Shown here in pieces: positions 55,552 to 63,804 of a stretch of DNA of 64,000 nucleotides. The DNA comes from Ignavibacteria bacterium. GTDB lineage: Bacteria > Bacteroidota > Ignavibacteria > Tepidaquicellales > Tepidaquicellaceae. Position numbers and translations under genes: made by a program. The stretch's first letter is position 1. Every line of letters starts with the position of its first letter. Location: positions 28,901 through 92,900 of the forward strand of contig JADJTX010000019.1 in assembly GCA_016710985.1 (NCBI GenBank), read 5' to 3'. The notes beneath the pieces were generated by a model. The model was given only the letters and a program-made list of their open reading frames with translations, had not been told where the DNA came from and made no database searches.

Positions 55552-57093
55552 ATGCAAAAAAGAAGTTTTCCCATAACAGGGAATAATCTCACCGTAGAAA
55601 ATTCCGTTAAGATTGTAATTTCTGATCAAAACATTTCTTTAAGCAAGTCTTCCGCAAAAAAGATCAATGCATCAAGAAAACTTGTAGAGAAATGGATAGC
55701 CAATGATGAGATAATTTACGGCATCACTACCGGGTTTGGTGAATTCAAAGATGTAAAGATCTCACAAAAAGACCTGCATACGCTGCAGAGGAATCTTATT
55801 CTATCACATGCAGCAGGCGTAGGGAAATACGTTCCGGATTTCATTGTCCGCCTTATGCTTCTTTTCAGAATAAATTCCATTGCAGGTGGATACTCGGGAG
55901 TACGGATAGGACTTGTTGAGCATCTCATTAAAATTTTTAATTCGGGAATTATTCCTCTTGTCCTCTCTCAGGGTTCGGTAGGAAGTTCGGGAGATCTTGC
56001 TCCGCTTTCACATCTTGCGCTGACAGTGATCGGGGAAGGATATTGCAAGCTTGACGGAGAGATCATTGAGAGCAAACTTGCTTTAAAGAAGAAAAATATT
56101 TCACCTGTAAATCTTTCAGCAAAAGAAGGACTTGCTCTAATAAACGGGACACAGATGATGTCAGCTTATCTCTGCAAATCAATTTATGATGCTGAGTATT
56201 TATCAAAGCTTGCTGATATTTCCGGAAGCATGTCTCTTGATGCGCTGCGGGGGACAGACAGGGCTTTTGATGAGAAGCTTCAGAGAGTCAGACCGCATAA
56301 AGGACAGATATCCGCCGCAGGAAATCTCCGAAAGCTTTTACAGGGCAGTGAAATATTGAAGTCGCATAAAGGTTGCGGAAAAGTTCAGGATGCGTATTCG
56401 CTCCGGTGCATGCCGCAGGTTCATGGTGCAGTGAAGGATACAATTGAATATTGCAGGAAAGTTCTCGAAATCGAAATAAATTCTGCAACAGACAATCCAC
56501 TGATTTTTTCTGAAAGTGAAGAACATATTGAGGGCGGAAATTTTCACGGTGAACCGCTTGCGCTGATCGGTGATTTTCTGGCGATAGCAATGAGCGAACT
56601 CGGAAACATAAGTGAAAGAAGAGTAGCAAGACTTGTTGACGGAAGCCTGAGCGGGCTGCCGAGATTTCTTATTGATAAGGATAAAGCCGGTTTGAATTCA
56701 GGATTAATGATAGCGCAATATACATCCGCGTCTCTTGTAAGTGAAAATAAAGTTCTATGCCATCCTGCGTCAGTTGATTCAATACCAACCAGCGCGAATC
56801 AGGAAGATCATAATTCCATGGGTTCCATCAGCGCCAGAAAATGTTTTGATGTAATTAACAATGTTAAAAAGATCATTGCAGTGGAGTTTTTATGCGCGTC
56901 GCAGGGAATTGATTTTGTCCGGCCTCTGAAGAGCGGCAAGGGAACTGAAGAAGCTTACCTTTTCATAAGGAAAACAATAGATCATGTTTCGGAAGATACA
57001 ATTACAAGCGAACTGATCCTGAAAATGACAGAAATTATATTTGATGAAAATTTTCTTCAAAGTGTAGAAAAGAAAACCGGTACACTTGAATAA
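55552..57093 (+). CDS. hutH: histidine ammonia-lyase
   Basis: A 513-residue MIO-family lyase that removes ammonia from histidine to give urocanate, the first step of histidine degradation, in the cytoplasm. Motifs: YGITTGFGEF with Tyr56, ILSHAAGVG with His86 (His here favours HAL over PAL), the MIO tripeptide in GSVGSSGDLAPLSH at 145-147, VQDAYSLRCMPQVHG, NSATDNPLIF and NQEDHNSMGS. The tripeptide reads Ser-Ser-Gly rather than the usual Ala-Ser-Gly. No other hut gene is adjacent. Length matches the family. Confidence 0.93.
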   Translation: MQKRSFPITGNNLTVENSVKIVISDQNISLSKSSAKKINASRKLVEKWIANDEIIYGITTGFGEFKDVKISQKDLHTLQRNLILSHAAGVGKYVPDFIVRLMLLFRINSIAGGYSGVRIGLVEHLIKIFNSGIIPLVLSQGSVGSSGDLAPLSHLALTVIGEGYCKLDGEIIESKLALKKKNISPVNLSAKEGLALINGTQMMSAYLCKSIYDAEYLSKLADISGSMSLDALRGTDRAFDEKLQRVRPHKGQISAAGNLRKLLQGSEILKSHKGCGKVQDAYSLRCMPQVHGAVKDTIEYCRKVLEIEINSATDNPLIFSESEEHIEGGNFHGEPLALIGDFLAIAMSELGNISERRVARLVDGSLSGLPRFLIDKDKAGLNSGLMIAQYTSASLVSENKVLCHPASVDSIPTSANQEDHNSMGSISARKCFDVINNVKKIIAVEFLCASQGIDFVRPLKSGKGTEEAYLFIRKTIDHVSEDTITSELILKMTEIIFDENFLQSVEKKTGTLE

Positions 57094-57252
57094 GCTTTTT
57101 AAGGATCAATACATAAATTTTATATATACTCTATTGTCTTTATCTAAATTACTGTTGAAATTATTTATATCTCACTCACTTTCTGAGGAGAAAGTAAATT
57201 CAGGCAAGTTATATCTTTGTTCTTTTTTTCTAATTCAGATAAGTGGCAGCGG

Positions 57253-58167
57253 ATGAAAAAATTTTGGTCACGCATAACCAATCTGAAAATATACAAGACG
57301 CTGTATCATTACATAGATACTTTGCTTGATAAGTTTGATAAAGATCATATCTGGATAATGGCTTCCGGAATTTCATTTAACATGCTTATCTGTATAATTC
57401 CCTTTACATTACTGCTTCTGACGATACTTGGTTATTATCTCGACAGTGAAACCGTGCAGTCACGTCTGATAAGCTACCTGAACAGCGTAATTCCGCTGCC
57501 GGGACAGTATAAGGACAGATTTATTTTTGAATTAACAGAGAGAACAAGAGAATTATCTACAAATGCTTTTATTACCGGAGCTATCGGATTAGGAGGATTA
57601 TTCTGGACAGTCAGCGGTCTTTTCAGCGCAATGAGAGATGTTCTGAGAAGAGTATTTCAGGTCCATACTGAGTTAAATTATTTCATAGGCAAGCTGCGTG
57701 ATCTGCTTTTAGTCATTGTTAGTGTAGTACTGTTTATATCGACAATGGCGATCACATCTTCAATTCAGATCTTTGAAGAATATTCACAGGGTATCTTCGG
57801 GGAATATATCACACTTACATTGTTTGAAAAGTTCGTTCCGCTGTTTGTGGGTTTTCTGATCTCGTTTTGTCTGTTCTATGTACTTTATGCATTCGTTCCT
57901 CATGTAAAGATCAACAGAAAAGTTATTGTTTTTTCGACTTTCTTGTCATCAGTTTTTTTTGAACTTCTTAAGTACCTTTTTTCAGTCTACATTTTAAAGA
58001 TCGCTAACTTCGGAAAGATATACGGAACCTATGCAACAATTGTAATAAGCATTTTTTACATTTATTACGTCTCCGTAATATTCGTTGTAGGAGCTGAGCT
58101 TGGAGAAATATATTACCAGAGAAATAAATCTCATCTCGATGTGAAAGCAAAGAAGATTGATGTGTAA
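57253..58167 (+). CDS. YihY/BrkB-family membrane protein
   Basis: A 304-residue protein from the ATG at 57253 (MKKFWSRITNLKIYKTLYHY); the frame continues upstream to a TTG at 57217 but the shorter start is preferred. The family pattern is clear: HIWIMASGISFNMLICIIPF, GGLFWTVSGLFSAMRDVLRR, LYAFVPHVKINRKV and KIYGTYATIVISIFYIYYVS, with six membrane helices. Once annotated as ribonuclease BN in error, these proteins have no proven function. It lies between hutH and a PP2C phosphatase, all on the plus strand. Confidence 0.92.
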   Translation: MKKFWSRITNLKIYKTLYHYIDTLLDKFDKDHIWIMASGISFNMLICIIPFTLLLLTILGYYLDSETVQSRLISYLNSVIPLPGQYKDRFIFELTERTRELSTNAFITGAIGLGGLFWTVSGLFSAMRDVLRRVFQVHTELNYFIGKLRDLLLVIVSVVLFISTMAITSSIQIFEEYSQGIFGEYITLTLFEKFVPLFVGFLISFCLFYVLYAFVPHVKINRKVIVFSTFLSSVFFELLKYLFSVYILKIANFGKIYGTYATIVISIFYIYYVSVIFVVGAELGEIYYQRNKSHLDVKAKKIDV

Positions 58168-58225
58168 ATAAGTTAAAAGTTAAAAGTAAAAAGTTAAAAG
58201 TTAAAAGTAAAAGTTAAAAGTTAGG
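58168..58225. repeat. AAGTTAAAAGT simple repeats
   Basis: AAGTTAAAAGTAAAAAGTTA units between the YihY and phosphatase genes. No other structure. Confidence 0.6.
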
Positions 58226-58297
58226 TTGGAATTTATTGCATTCAAAATGTGCTTTAAAATAAAAGAGTTTAACAATTAATAATAACAGTAAAAACTA

Positions 58298-59551
58298 ATG
58301 GAACAGAAAAAATTATTCAGAACTTTAGAAAACATACTTAAAGAAGCGCCTAAGATTGTAAATGATGATGAACTTTTGGGATATGTCCTGGAACAGATAA
58401 TCAACAACGAAGAAATTAAGATCATTGGCGGAAGACTATGGAAGCTCAATGAGGACAATGATGCATATATTCTTCTTGAACAAAAGGGTGAAGTCGAACT
58501 GATAGCCGATAATTATGAAGTAAAAGTTAACAAGTATCCTATGTTTAAGAAAGTCGGTCTATACAGATCAGTAATTGCAGAAGAGACCGATGAATATTTG
58601 ATAGAAAAAGGCATATATCAATATTCCGCTACAGGCGCGGGTTACAGGTTCAAGCTCAAAGAAACTCCCGAAAGCGAGCCGTATTTTTTATATCAGTATC
58701 TCTTTGCTTTTAATGCCAAAAGTCTTGAAGGAGACCTGCTGAATACATTGAATATCATCAGCATGACTTTGAATTCAATATTAAGGGCACGGTACATTGA
58801 AACAACAGCAAAGGAAAACATTGAAGAGCTTGAAAAAGCGCGCGAGATTCAGAGAAGCATTCTGCCTGAACACGAAATGAAGTTCGGAAATTATGAAATG
58901 TTCGGGCTTTCATTGCCTGATAAGATCGTCGGCGGTGATTTCTTTGATTATCTGGAAAGCGAGGACAAGGAAAGAGTCGGTATTGCGATCGGTGATGCAG
59001 CGTCAAAAGGTTTTTCAGCAGCAGCACAGGCGCTGTATGTTTCCGGAGCTCTGCGGATGGGTGTCGAGTATCAGATCAAGATGACAGCAATGGTTGGAAA
59101 AATTAACAATCTTGTTTATGAGACCTTTCCATATGAGAGATTTGTAACTTTGTTTTACTGTGAACTCATAACCGATAAAAAAGGTCTTTGCCAGTACGTA
59201 AATGCGGGCCAGAATCCACCGTTATTTTTCAAATCGGAAATAAGTAAAATTGTTTCGCTGTCTTCAACAGGTCCCGTGCTTGGCCCGGCTCCTTATCAGA
59301 AATATTATTCAGACAGCATTAACTTCAGGAAAAATGACATTCTTTTATTATATACTGACGGTATAGTGGAAGCGACGAATGAGAAGTTTGAATTTTACGG
59401 AGAAGACAGACTGAAAGAAGCAATTTTAAAATTTAAAGATTATAATCCGAAAGAACTCTGTGAAAAGATCATTCAGGATGTAGCAGAATTTTCAGCTAAC
59501 GGAGTTTATTCCGATGACAGAACTTTAGTGGCGATTAAAAGAATTAATTAA
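58298..59551 (+). CDS. SpoIIE/RsbU-type PP2C phosphatase with an N-terminal sensor-like domain
   Basis: A 417-residue cytoplasmic protein. Residues 1-165 look like a GAF-like sensor (LLGYVLEQIINNEEIKIIGG, AYILLEQKGEVELI), residues 170-195 a helix, and the RsbU linker reads LEKAREIQRSILPEHEM. The PP2C domain has VGGDFFDYL, IAIGDAASKGFSAAAQALYV, LLLYTDGIVEATNE and YSDDRTLVAI, with the acidic metal ligands kept. It differs from the phosphatase at 53348 by lacking membrane helices. Probably acts in a partner-switching cascade; no partner is visible. Confidence 0.92.
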   Translation: MEQKKLFRTLENILKEAPKIVNDDELLGYVLEQIINNEEIKIIGGRLWKLNEDNDAYILLEQKGEVELIADNYEVKVNKYPMFKKVGLYRSVIAEETDEYLIEKGIYQYSATGAGYRFKLKETPESEPYFLYQYLFAFNAKSLEGDLLNTLNIISMTLNSILRARYIETTAKENIEELEKAREIQRSILPEHEMKFGNYEMFGLSLPDKIVGGDFFDYLESEDKERVGIAIGDAASKGFSAAAQALYVSGALRMGVEYQIKMTAMVGKINNLVYETFPYERFVTLFYCELITDKKGLCQYVNAGQNPPLFFKSEISKIVSLSSTGPVLGPAPYQKYYSDSINFRKNDILLLYTDGIVEATNEKFEFYGEDRLKEAILKFKDYNPKELCEKIIQDVAEFSANGVYSDDRTLVAIKRIN

Positions 59552-59605
59552 TAATTAATAATTAATAATTATTAATTATTAATTTTAAAAAAAGTAAATT
59601 TTCGT

Positions 59606-60357
59606 CGTCCCCGCAGAGTCACTGCCTGTTTGCATTCTCAAGACTGAGTAACGTTTAAGGCAGGACTCTGCGGGCGGGAGACGGACAAAGACTTTTGCAA
59701 AAAGTAATATTGTTTAAGGTTTATCGTCCCCGCAGAGTCACTGCCTGTTTGCATTCTCAAGACTGAGTAACGTTTAAGGCAGGACTCTGCGGGAGAAGTG
59801 ATGACCATTGACTTAGCTACCCGATTGAGTCGTCCCCGCAGAGTCCTGCCTGTTTGCATTCTCAAGACTGAGTAACGTTTAAGGCAGGACTCTGCGGGCG
59901 GGAGACGGACAAAGACTTTGCAAAAAGTAATATTGTTTAAGGTTTATAATTTAGTCATTTCGTCCCCGCAGAGTCACTTCGCATAAAATACTTTGAAGTA
60001 AGAAGTAAGTTTGTGCGAAGGACTCTGCGGGAGAAGTGATGACCATTGACTTAGCTACCCGATTGAGTCGTCCCCGCAGAGTCACTGCCTGTTTGCATTC
60101 TCAAGACTGAGTAACGTTTAAGACAGGACTCTGCAGGCGGGAGACGGACAAAGACTTTTGCAAAAAGTAATATTGTTTAAGATTTATGATTGAGTTATTT
60201 TTATTCAGGGGTCATTCGCCCCCCCCTGTTAAGACTGAGTCGTTTCAGCAAGACTTCGCAAAGACCGAGTTTAATCGTCGTCCCCGCAGAGTCACTGCCT
60301 GTTTGCATTCTCAAGACTGAGTAACGTTTAAGGCAGGACTCTGCGGGCGGGAGACGG
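59606..60357. repeat. REP family 1 array: six palindromes upstream of the first RAYT
   Basis: Six hairpins bounded by CGTCCCCGCAGAGTC and GACTCTGCGGG at 59606-59683, 59725-59793, 59831-59907, 59961-60031, 60069-60147 and 60279-60357. Two alternating linkers (GGACAAAGACTTTTGCAAAA and GAAGTGATGACCATTGACTT) make a higher-order unit of about 225-238 bp. The fourth has a different loop. The sequence right after the sixth is the leader of the transposase, and a copy of that leader follows the fifth. Confidence 0.92.
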
Positions 60358-60416
60358 ACAAAGACTTTGCAAAAAGTAATATTGTTTAAGATTTATGATT
60401 GAGTTATTTTTGTCAT

Positions 60417-60995
60417 ATGAGTGTCAGAAAACTTCATACCGAGTTTAATACGTTTTATTATTTTACCTTCACTTGCTTCCGCTGGATCTCACTTTTTGAG
60501 ATCACAAAATTTTATGATTATATCTACAGATGTTTTGATATACTGAAATCAAAAAATTTATTTACCTGTGGATTTGTAATCATGCCAAATCATCTGCATT
60601 CTCTGGTATTTACAAAAAATGAAGAAGATTTTATTAATTATATTATTGGAGAGACAAAAAGATTCATGGCGTATGAAATTGTAAAGAGATTAAAAAGAGA
60701 GGGAAGAAAAGATCTGCTTAAAATAATGCATGACTCAGTTGATACAAATGAAGCAAAGAAAAATAAGCTACATAATGTTTTCCAGCCGTCAGGAGACATA
60801 AAAGAAATTTTCACTGAAAAGTTTATAAGACAAAAGTTAAATTACATGCATAGGAATCCGGTATCGGGAAAGTGGAATCTTGTTGATGACTATTTGGATT
60901 ATATACACTCAAGTGCAAGATTTTATGATTTGGGTGAAGAAGGAATATATAAGGTTATGCACTATGAGGAAGCGATTAAACTATCATCAAAGTGA
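60417..60995 (+). mobile_element. REP-associated tyrosine transposase (RAYT, Y1/HUH type)
   Basis: A 192-residue intact single-strand transposase of the Y1_Tnp/RAYT family. The metal-binding HUH motif is MPNHLHSLV (H59, H61), preceded by GFVI, and the nucleophile is probably Tyr143 in KLNYMHRNPVSGKW, the family's YxHxNP motif. DYIHSSARFY ends the domain. The ATG at 60417 is chosen over TTG at 60399. It lies inside the REP-1 island: six REPs upstream and one inverted REP right after its stop, the usual arrangement of a REPtron. It would act on the REP hairpins. Confidence 0.93.
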
Positions 60996-61004
60996 AAACT
61001 GCAA

Positions 61005-61092
61005 AGGCGGGAAAGCGCTTCAACGCAGAGTCCTCCCAGTGAAATATCCGTCATTGAAATGTAGATTGGGAGTGACTCTGCGAAGACGACGA
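61005..61092. repeat. REP family 1, inverted copy after the first RAYT
   Basis: CGCAGAGTCCTCCCAGTGAA and GGGAGTGACTCTGCG form the stem, with the core GCAGAGTC in the opposite orientation to the upstream array. It begins 10 bp past the transposase stop. Confidence 0.85.
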
Positions 61093-61142
61093 AAATTTTC
61101 AAAACCGCCTTATTTGCTTACATAAATTCTATTTGTTTCTCC

Positions 61143-61238
61143 CGCCGTTGTTGGTGTTCCAAAAGTTTGCTTGAAGAAGTTTGAAGTAAGAACAGAGAGA
61201 ATGCAAACTTTTGGTCACCAACTAACAAGAAGCTTCGG
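61143..61238. repeat. REP family 2, left copy
   Basis: GTTGTTGGTGTTCCAAAAGT and ATGCAAACTTTTGGTCACCA are the arms of a hairpin of about 95 bp. It lies 85 bp before the second RAYT gene. Confidence 0.85.
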
Positions 61239-61321
61239 GTGAGTATGCAGTTTGATTTAACATTGATAAATTCTTCTTCTGCAATTAATTTGACAACAAC
61301 TTATGAACAATAAATTGATTA

Positions 61322-61850
61322 ATGATGATAAAAAATTTCTATTTCTTTACTGCAACCGTTCTCGAATGGAAACCCATCCTAAAGTTTGATAAATATAAAG
61401 ATATCATAATTGAGAGTTTTAAATTCCTTGTAAAATCAGAAAGAGTAAGAATCTTTGCTTTTGTGATAATGCCAAATCACTTTCATACTGTATGGAAAAT
61501 AGATAAGGGTCTTGAGAAGTCAGATTTTCAGAGAGATTCAATGAAATATACCGGTCAAACAATTCTAAGGGATTTAAAACTAAATCATATAGAAATTCAC
61601 AGGTCACTGTATGTCGGAGCAAAGGACAGGAATTATCAGTTCTGGTAGAGAAATCCTCTTTCTGTACCATTATACTCACAGAAAGTAGTAGAGCAGAAAA
61701 TAAATTATATACATGGAAATCCTATTAATCCCAAAAGGAATCTTTGCTGATGAACCGCAGGATTATAAATACTCTTCAGCGCGATTTTATCACACCGGCG
61801 TAGATGAGTTTGGTTTTTTGGAAAACTATATGGATGTTTTGAATGACTAA
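61322..61850 (+). pseudogene. second RAYT transposase, disrupted
   Basis: It starts at 61322 (MMIKNFYFFTATVLEWKPIL) with HUH motif VIMPNHFHTVW, then reads to YQFW and an in-frame TAG at about 61646 where the family has Glu (WERNPLS). Beyond it RNPLSVPLYSQKVVEQKINY and IHGNPINPKRN hold the Tyr motif (NYIHGNP). A one-base shift near 61742 then gives FADEPQDYKYSSARFYHTGV to a TAA at 61850. One stop and one shift thus break an otherwise complete transposase of about 176 codons. It is flanked by inverted REP-2 copies. Confidence 0.85.
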
Positions 61851-61883
61851 AGTTTTTTCAAAGCTCTTCGTCAGTGAAGCTTT

Positions 61884-61976
61884 CTTGTTGTTGGTGACCA
61901 AAAAGTTTGCACAATGTGTGTTATAAATTTCATAAATTAGAATATGCAAACTTTTTGGAACACCAACTAACGGCGG
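61884..61976. repeat. REP family 2, right copy
   Basis: TTGTTGTTGGTGACCAAAAA and GCAAACTTTTTGGAACACCA form the arms. Relative to the left copy at 61143 it is inverted, so the second RAYT is bracketed symmetrically. Confidence 0.85.
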
Positions 61977-62055
61977 AAACGCTTAATCGCAGAGTCCTCC
62001 CAGTGAAATTGTTCGTCATTGAAATGCAGAAAGGGAGTGACTCTGCGGAGACGAC
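61977..62055. repeat. REP family 1, inverted copy
   Basis: CGCAGAGTCCTCCCAGTGAA and GGGAGTGACTCTGCGGAGAC. Same orientation as the copy at 61005. Confidence 0.85.
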
Positions 62056-62192
62056 AAGTGATGCACTATGAGGAAGCGATTAAACTATCTTCAAAGTAAA
62101 CTGTGGGGACGCGAAAGCGCTTCAATGCAGAGTCCTCCCAGTGAAATTGTCCGTCATTGAAATGCAGATAGGGAGTGACTCTGCGGAGACGA
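62056..62192. repeat. RAYT 3'-end fragment plus REP family 1 copy
   Basis: 62060-62098 repeats the end of the first RAYT gene (TGCACTATGAGGAAGCGATT, then AAACTATC) with one or two changes. It is followed by the same REP seen after the intact gene (GCAGAGTCCTCCCAGTGAAA, GGGAGTGACTCTGCGGAGAC). This is a truncated duplicate of the transposase 3' end with its REP, and it cuts into the neighbouring gene at about 62192. Confidence 0.85.
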
Positions 62193-63191
62193 CAGATTTT
62201 GTTGCAGTTCTGAAGTTTCCGGAACTTGAGTTGAAATTTGATTTGCACTGACCATTCCTCCTGTAATTGTATGCATTATAGTTCCGTTTCCTCTTGATGC
62301 CCATGCAATGCTGTCATTGTACATATATATGGATCTTATGTAAGAGGTGGATGAACCGCTATTTTGGGGGCTCCAATTATATCCTCCATCAGTTGTTTTA
62401 TACATTAATCCTGATTCACCCCCCACAAATCCAATTCTTTCGCTCGAAAACTCAATACAATACATTATTGTATTGGGTATGGGAATTGGTATTAGTCCAA
62501 TACTATCCCATGTAGAACCGAAATCTGTTGATCGGTAAACCGGTTTACTTCCAACCCAAACAAGACTGACATTCACAACTGCAAGCCTGATAAAATCATA
62601 TTGAGGACCGTCCGGAATCACAACTATTGGTATCCATTTTTTTCCGCCATCTGAAGTCTTATAGAAGCCTGCAACTTCTCCACACATGATTCCATTCATT
62701 TCATCTTTAAAATATACATCCTGTGCAATTGCTTCTACTCTCATTGAATCAACAAATGATTCACCTCCGTTTGTTGTTTTCATTGATACTACATTTCCCA
62801 CCAGCCAGCCGGTGTTTTCATTTAGAAAATATAATCCTTCAAGCACAGGTAGACCCTGTCCCGTTCCTCCGTTAAAAAAAGCTGTCCATATGTCTCCGCC
62901 GTTAGTTGTCTTCATAAAATTCCACCAACCAACAGCATAAACTACATTTTCATTTACAGGAAAAATTTGTTGTATAAGGAATGCATCAGGGTGTGCTTGC
63001 TCAAACCAATTATTTCCGCTATTGGTGGTTTTATATATTCGATTATTACCGCATGCCCAACCGGTATTTTTATTAATGAACTCAACATCACGAACTGGAC
63101 TAGTATTGCCAGTCTGTTGTATGATCCATTGTGCATTATTTTTTGAATTGGAGAAAACGATTATAAAAAGTATTAAAACTATTTTTTTCAT
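62154..63191 (-). CDS. secreted YCF48/BNR-like protein truncated by a REP insertion
   Basis: A 345-residue protein with signal peptide MKKIVLILFIIVFSNSKNNA. Blades: GWACGNNRIYKTTNSGNNWF, FMKTTNGGDIWTAF, SMKTTNGGESFVDS, FYKTSDGGKKWIPI, PVYRSTDFGSTWDS and LMYKTTDGGYNWSPQN. The native sequence ends TSELQQN at about 62196, exactly where a T9SS tail (QNYPNPFNP) would begin. The last 13 residues (LSSPQSHSLSAFQ) are translated from the REP copy. The protein therefore lost its T9SS tail by the insertion and would remain in the periplasm. Confidence 0.85.
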   Translation of the reverse strand: MKKIVLILFIIVFSNSKNNAQWIIQQTGNTSPVRDVEFINKNTGWACGNNRIYKTTNSGNNWFEQAHPDAFLIQQIFPVNENVVYAVGWWNFMKTTNGGDIWTAFFNGGTGQGLPVLEGLYFLNENTGWLVGNVVSMKTTNGGESFVDSMRVEAIAQDVYFKDEMNGIMCGEVAGFYKTSDGGKKWIPIVVIPDGPQYDFIRLAVVNVSLVWVGSKPVYRSTDFGSTWDSIGLIPIPIPNTIMYCIEFSSERIGFVGGESGLMYKTTDGGYNWSPQNSGSSTSYIRSIYMYNDSIAWASRGNGTIMHTITGGMVSANQISTQVPETSELQQNLSSPQSHSLSAFQ

Positions 63192-63687
63192 AATATTTAC
63201 TTGTGGTGTAGAGTCAATAACAACAAAAGAGCAAATTTATTAAATGATTATAAATTGAGCAAAACAGCAAAATACGTTTTTAAAACTTTGGAGTAAAAAT
63301 TTATCTTGAGGGATTCTTTAATTTGCTTACTTTAATTTCAATGAACTTAATTTTTCTCAAAGCAACTTGCAAAGGAAAATAATAAATAATTGTTACTCGC
63401 ATGTATTCCATTGAAGTATCGACCCGTTCTTATAAATAGCTAATTCTTTTATTATACCTGTTTACCCTTTACTTAAGTTTTCATCAATAGATGTAAATGA
63501 ACTACCAAGAAATTTTGTTTAGCCAATTGGTTCCCTAATTACATATTACAATAACTTTCGTTGTATTTTCATAAGCCGCGGATGGTGTTACTCCATCCTA
63601 CCAACCGACAATGACCGGACGAATTCAGCTCAAGGAGATGTTTTAAATGAATAGTATATATCCAGAGCGCTTCGCCGGTGGAGAGTT
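63192..63687. other. intergenic stretch without recognised gene
   Basis: AT-rich. A small hairpin GGATGGTGTTACTCCATCC lies at about 63579-63599. A strong AAGGAGATG site precedes an ATG at 63647 with only 16 codons before the REP-2 copy; it may be the cut start of a lost gene. Confidence 0.4.
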
Positions 63688-63779
63688 TTGTTGTTGGTGA
63701 CCAAAAAGTTTGCTCAATGTTTGTTATAAATTTTATAAATTAGAATATGCAAACTTTTTGGAATACCAATAACGGCGGG
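63688..63779. repeat. REP family 2, distal copy
   Basis: TTGTTGTTGGTGACCAAAAA and GCAAACTTTTTGGAATACCA with loop like that of the copy at 61884. It lies just before the last gene. Confidence 0.85.
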
Positions 63780-63804
63780 AAAAAAAAAAAATATAGAAGG
63801 ATAA

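Noticed and set aside
59638..59865. Minus-strand frame of 75 codons within the REP array.
   Set aside because: It is made of repeated REP sequence (RMQTG...RMQTG) and has no start context.
59606..60357. Possible CRISPR array or group of attenuators.
   Set aside because: The units are large hairpins with only two alternating linkers and lie next to a RAYT gene, which explains them as REPs.
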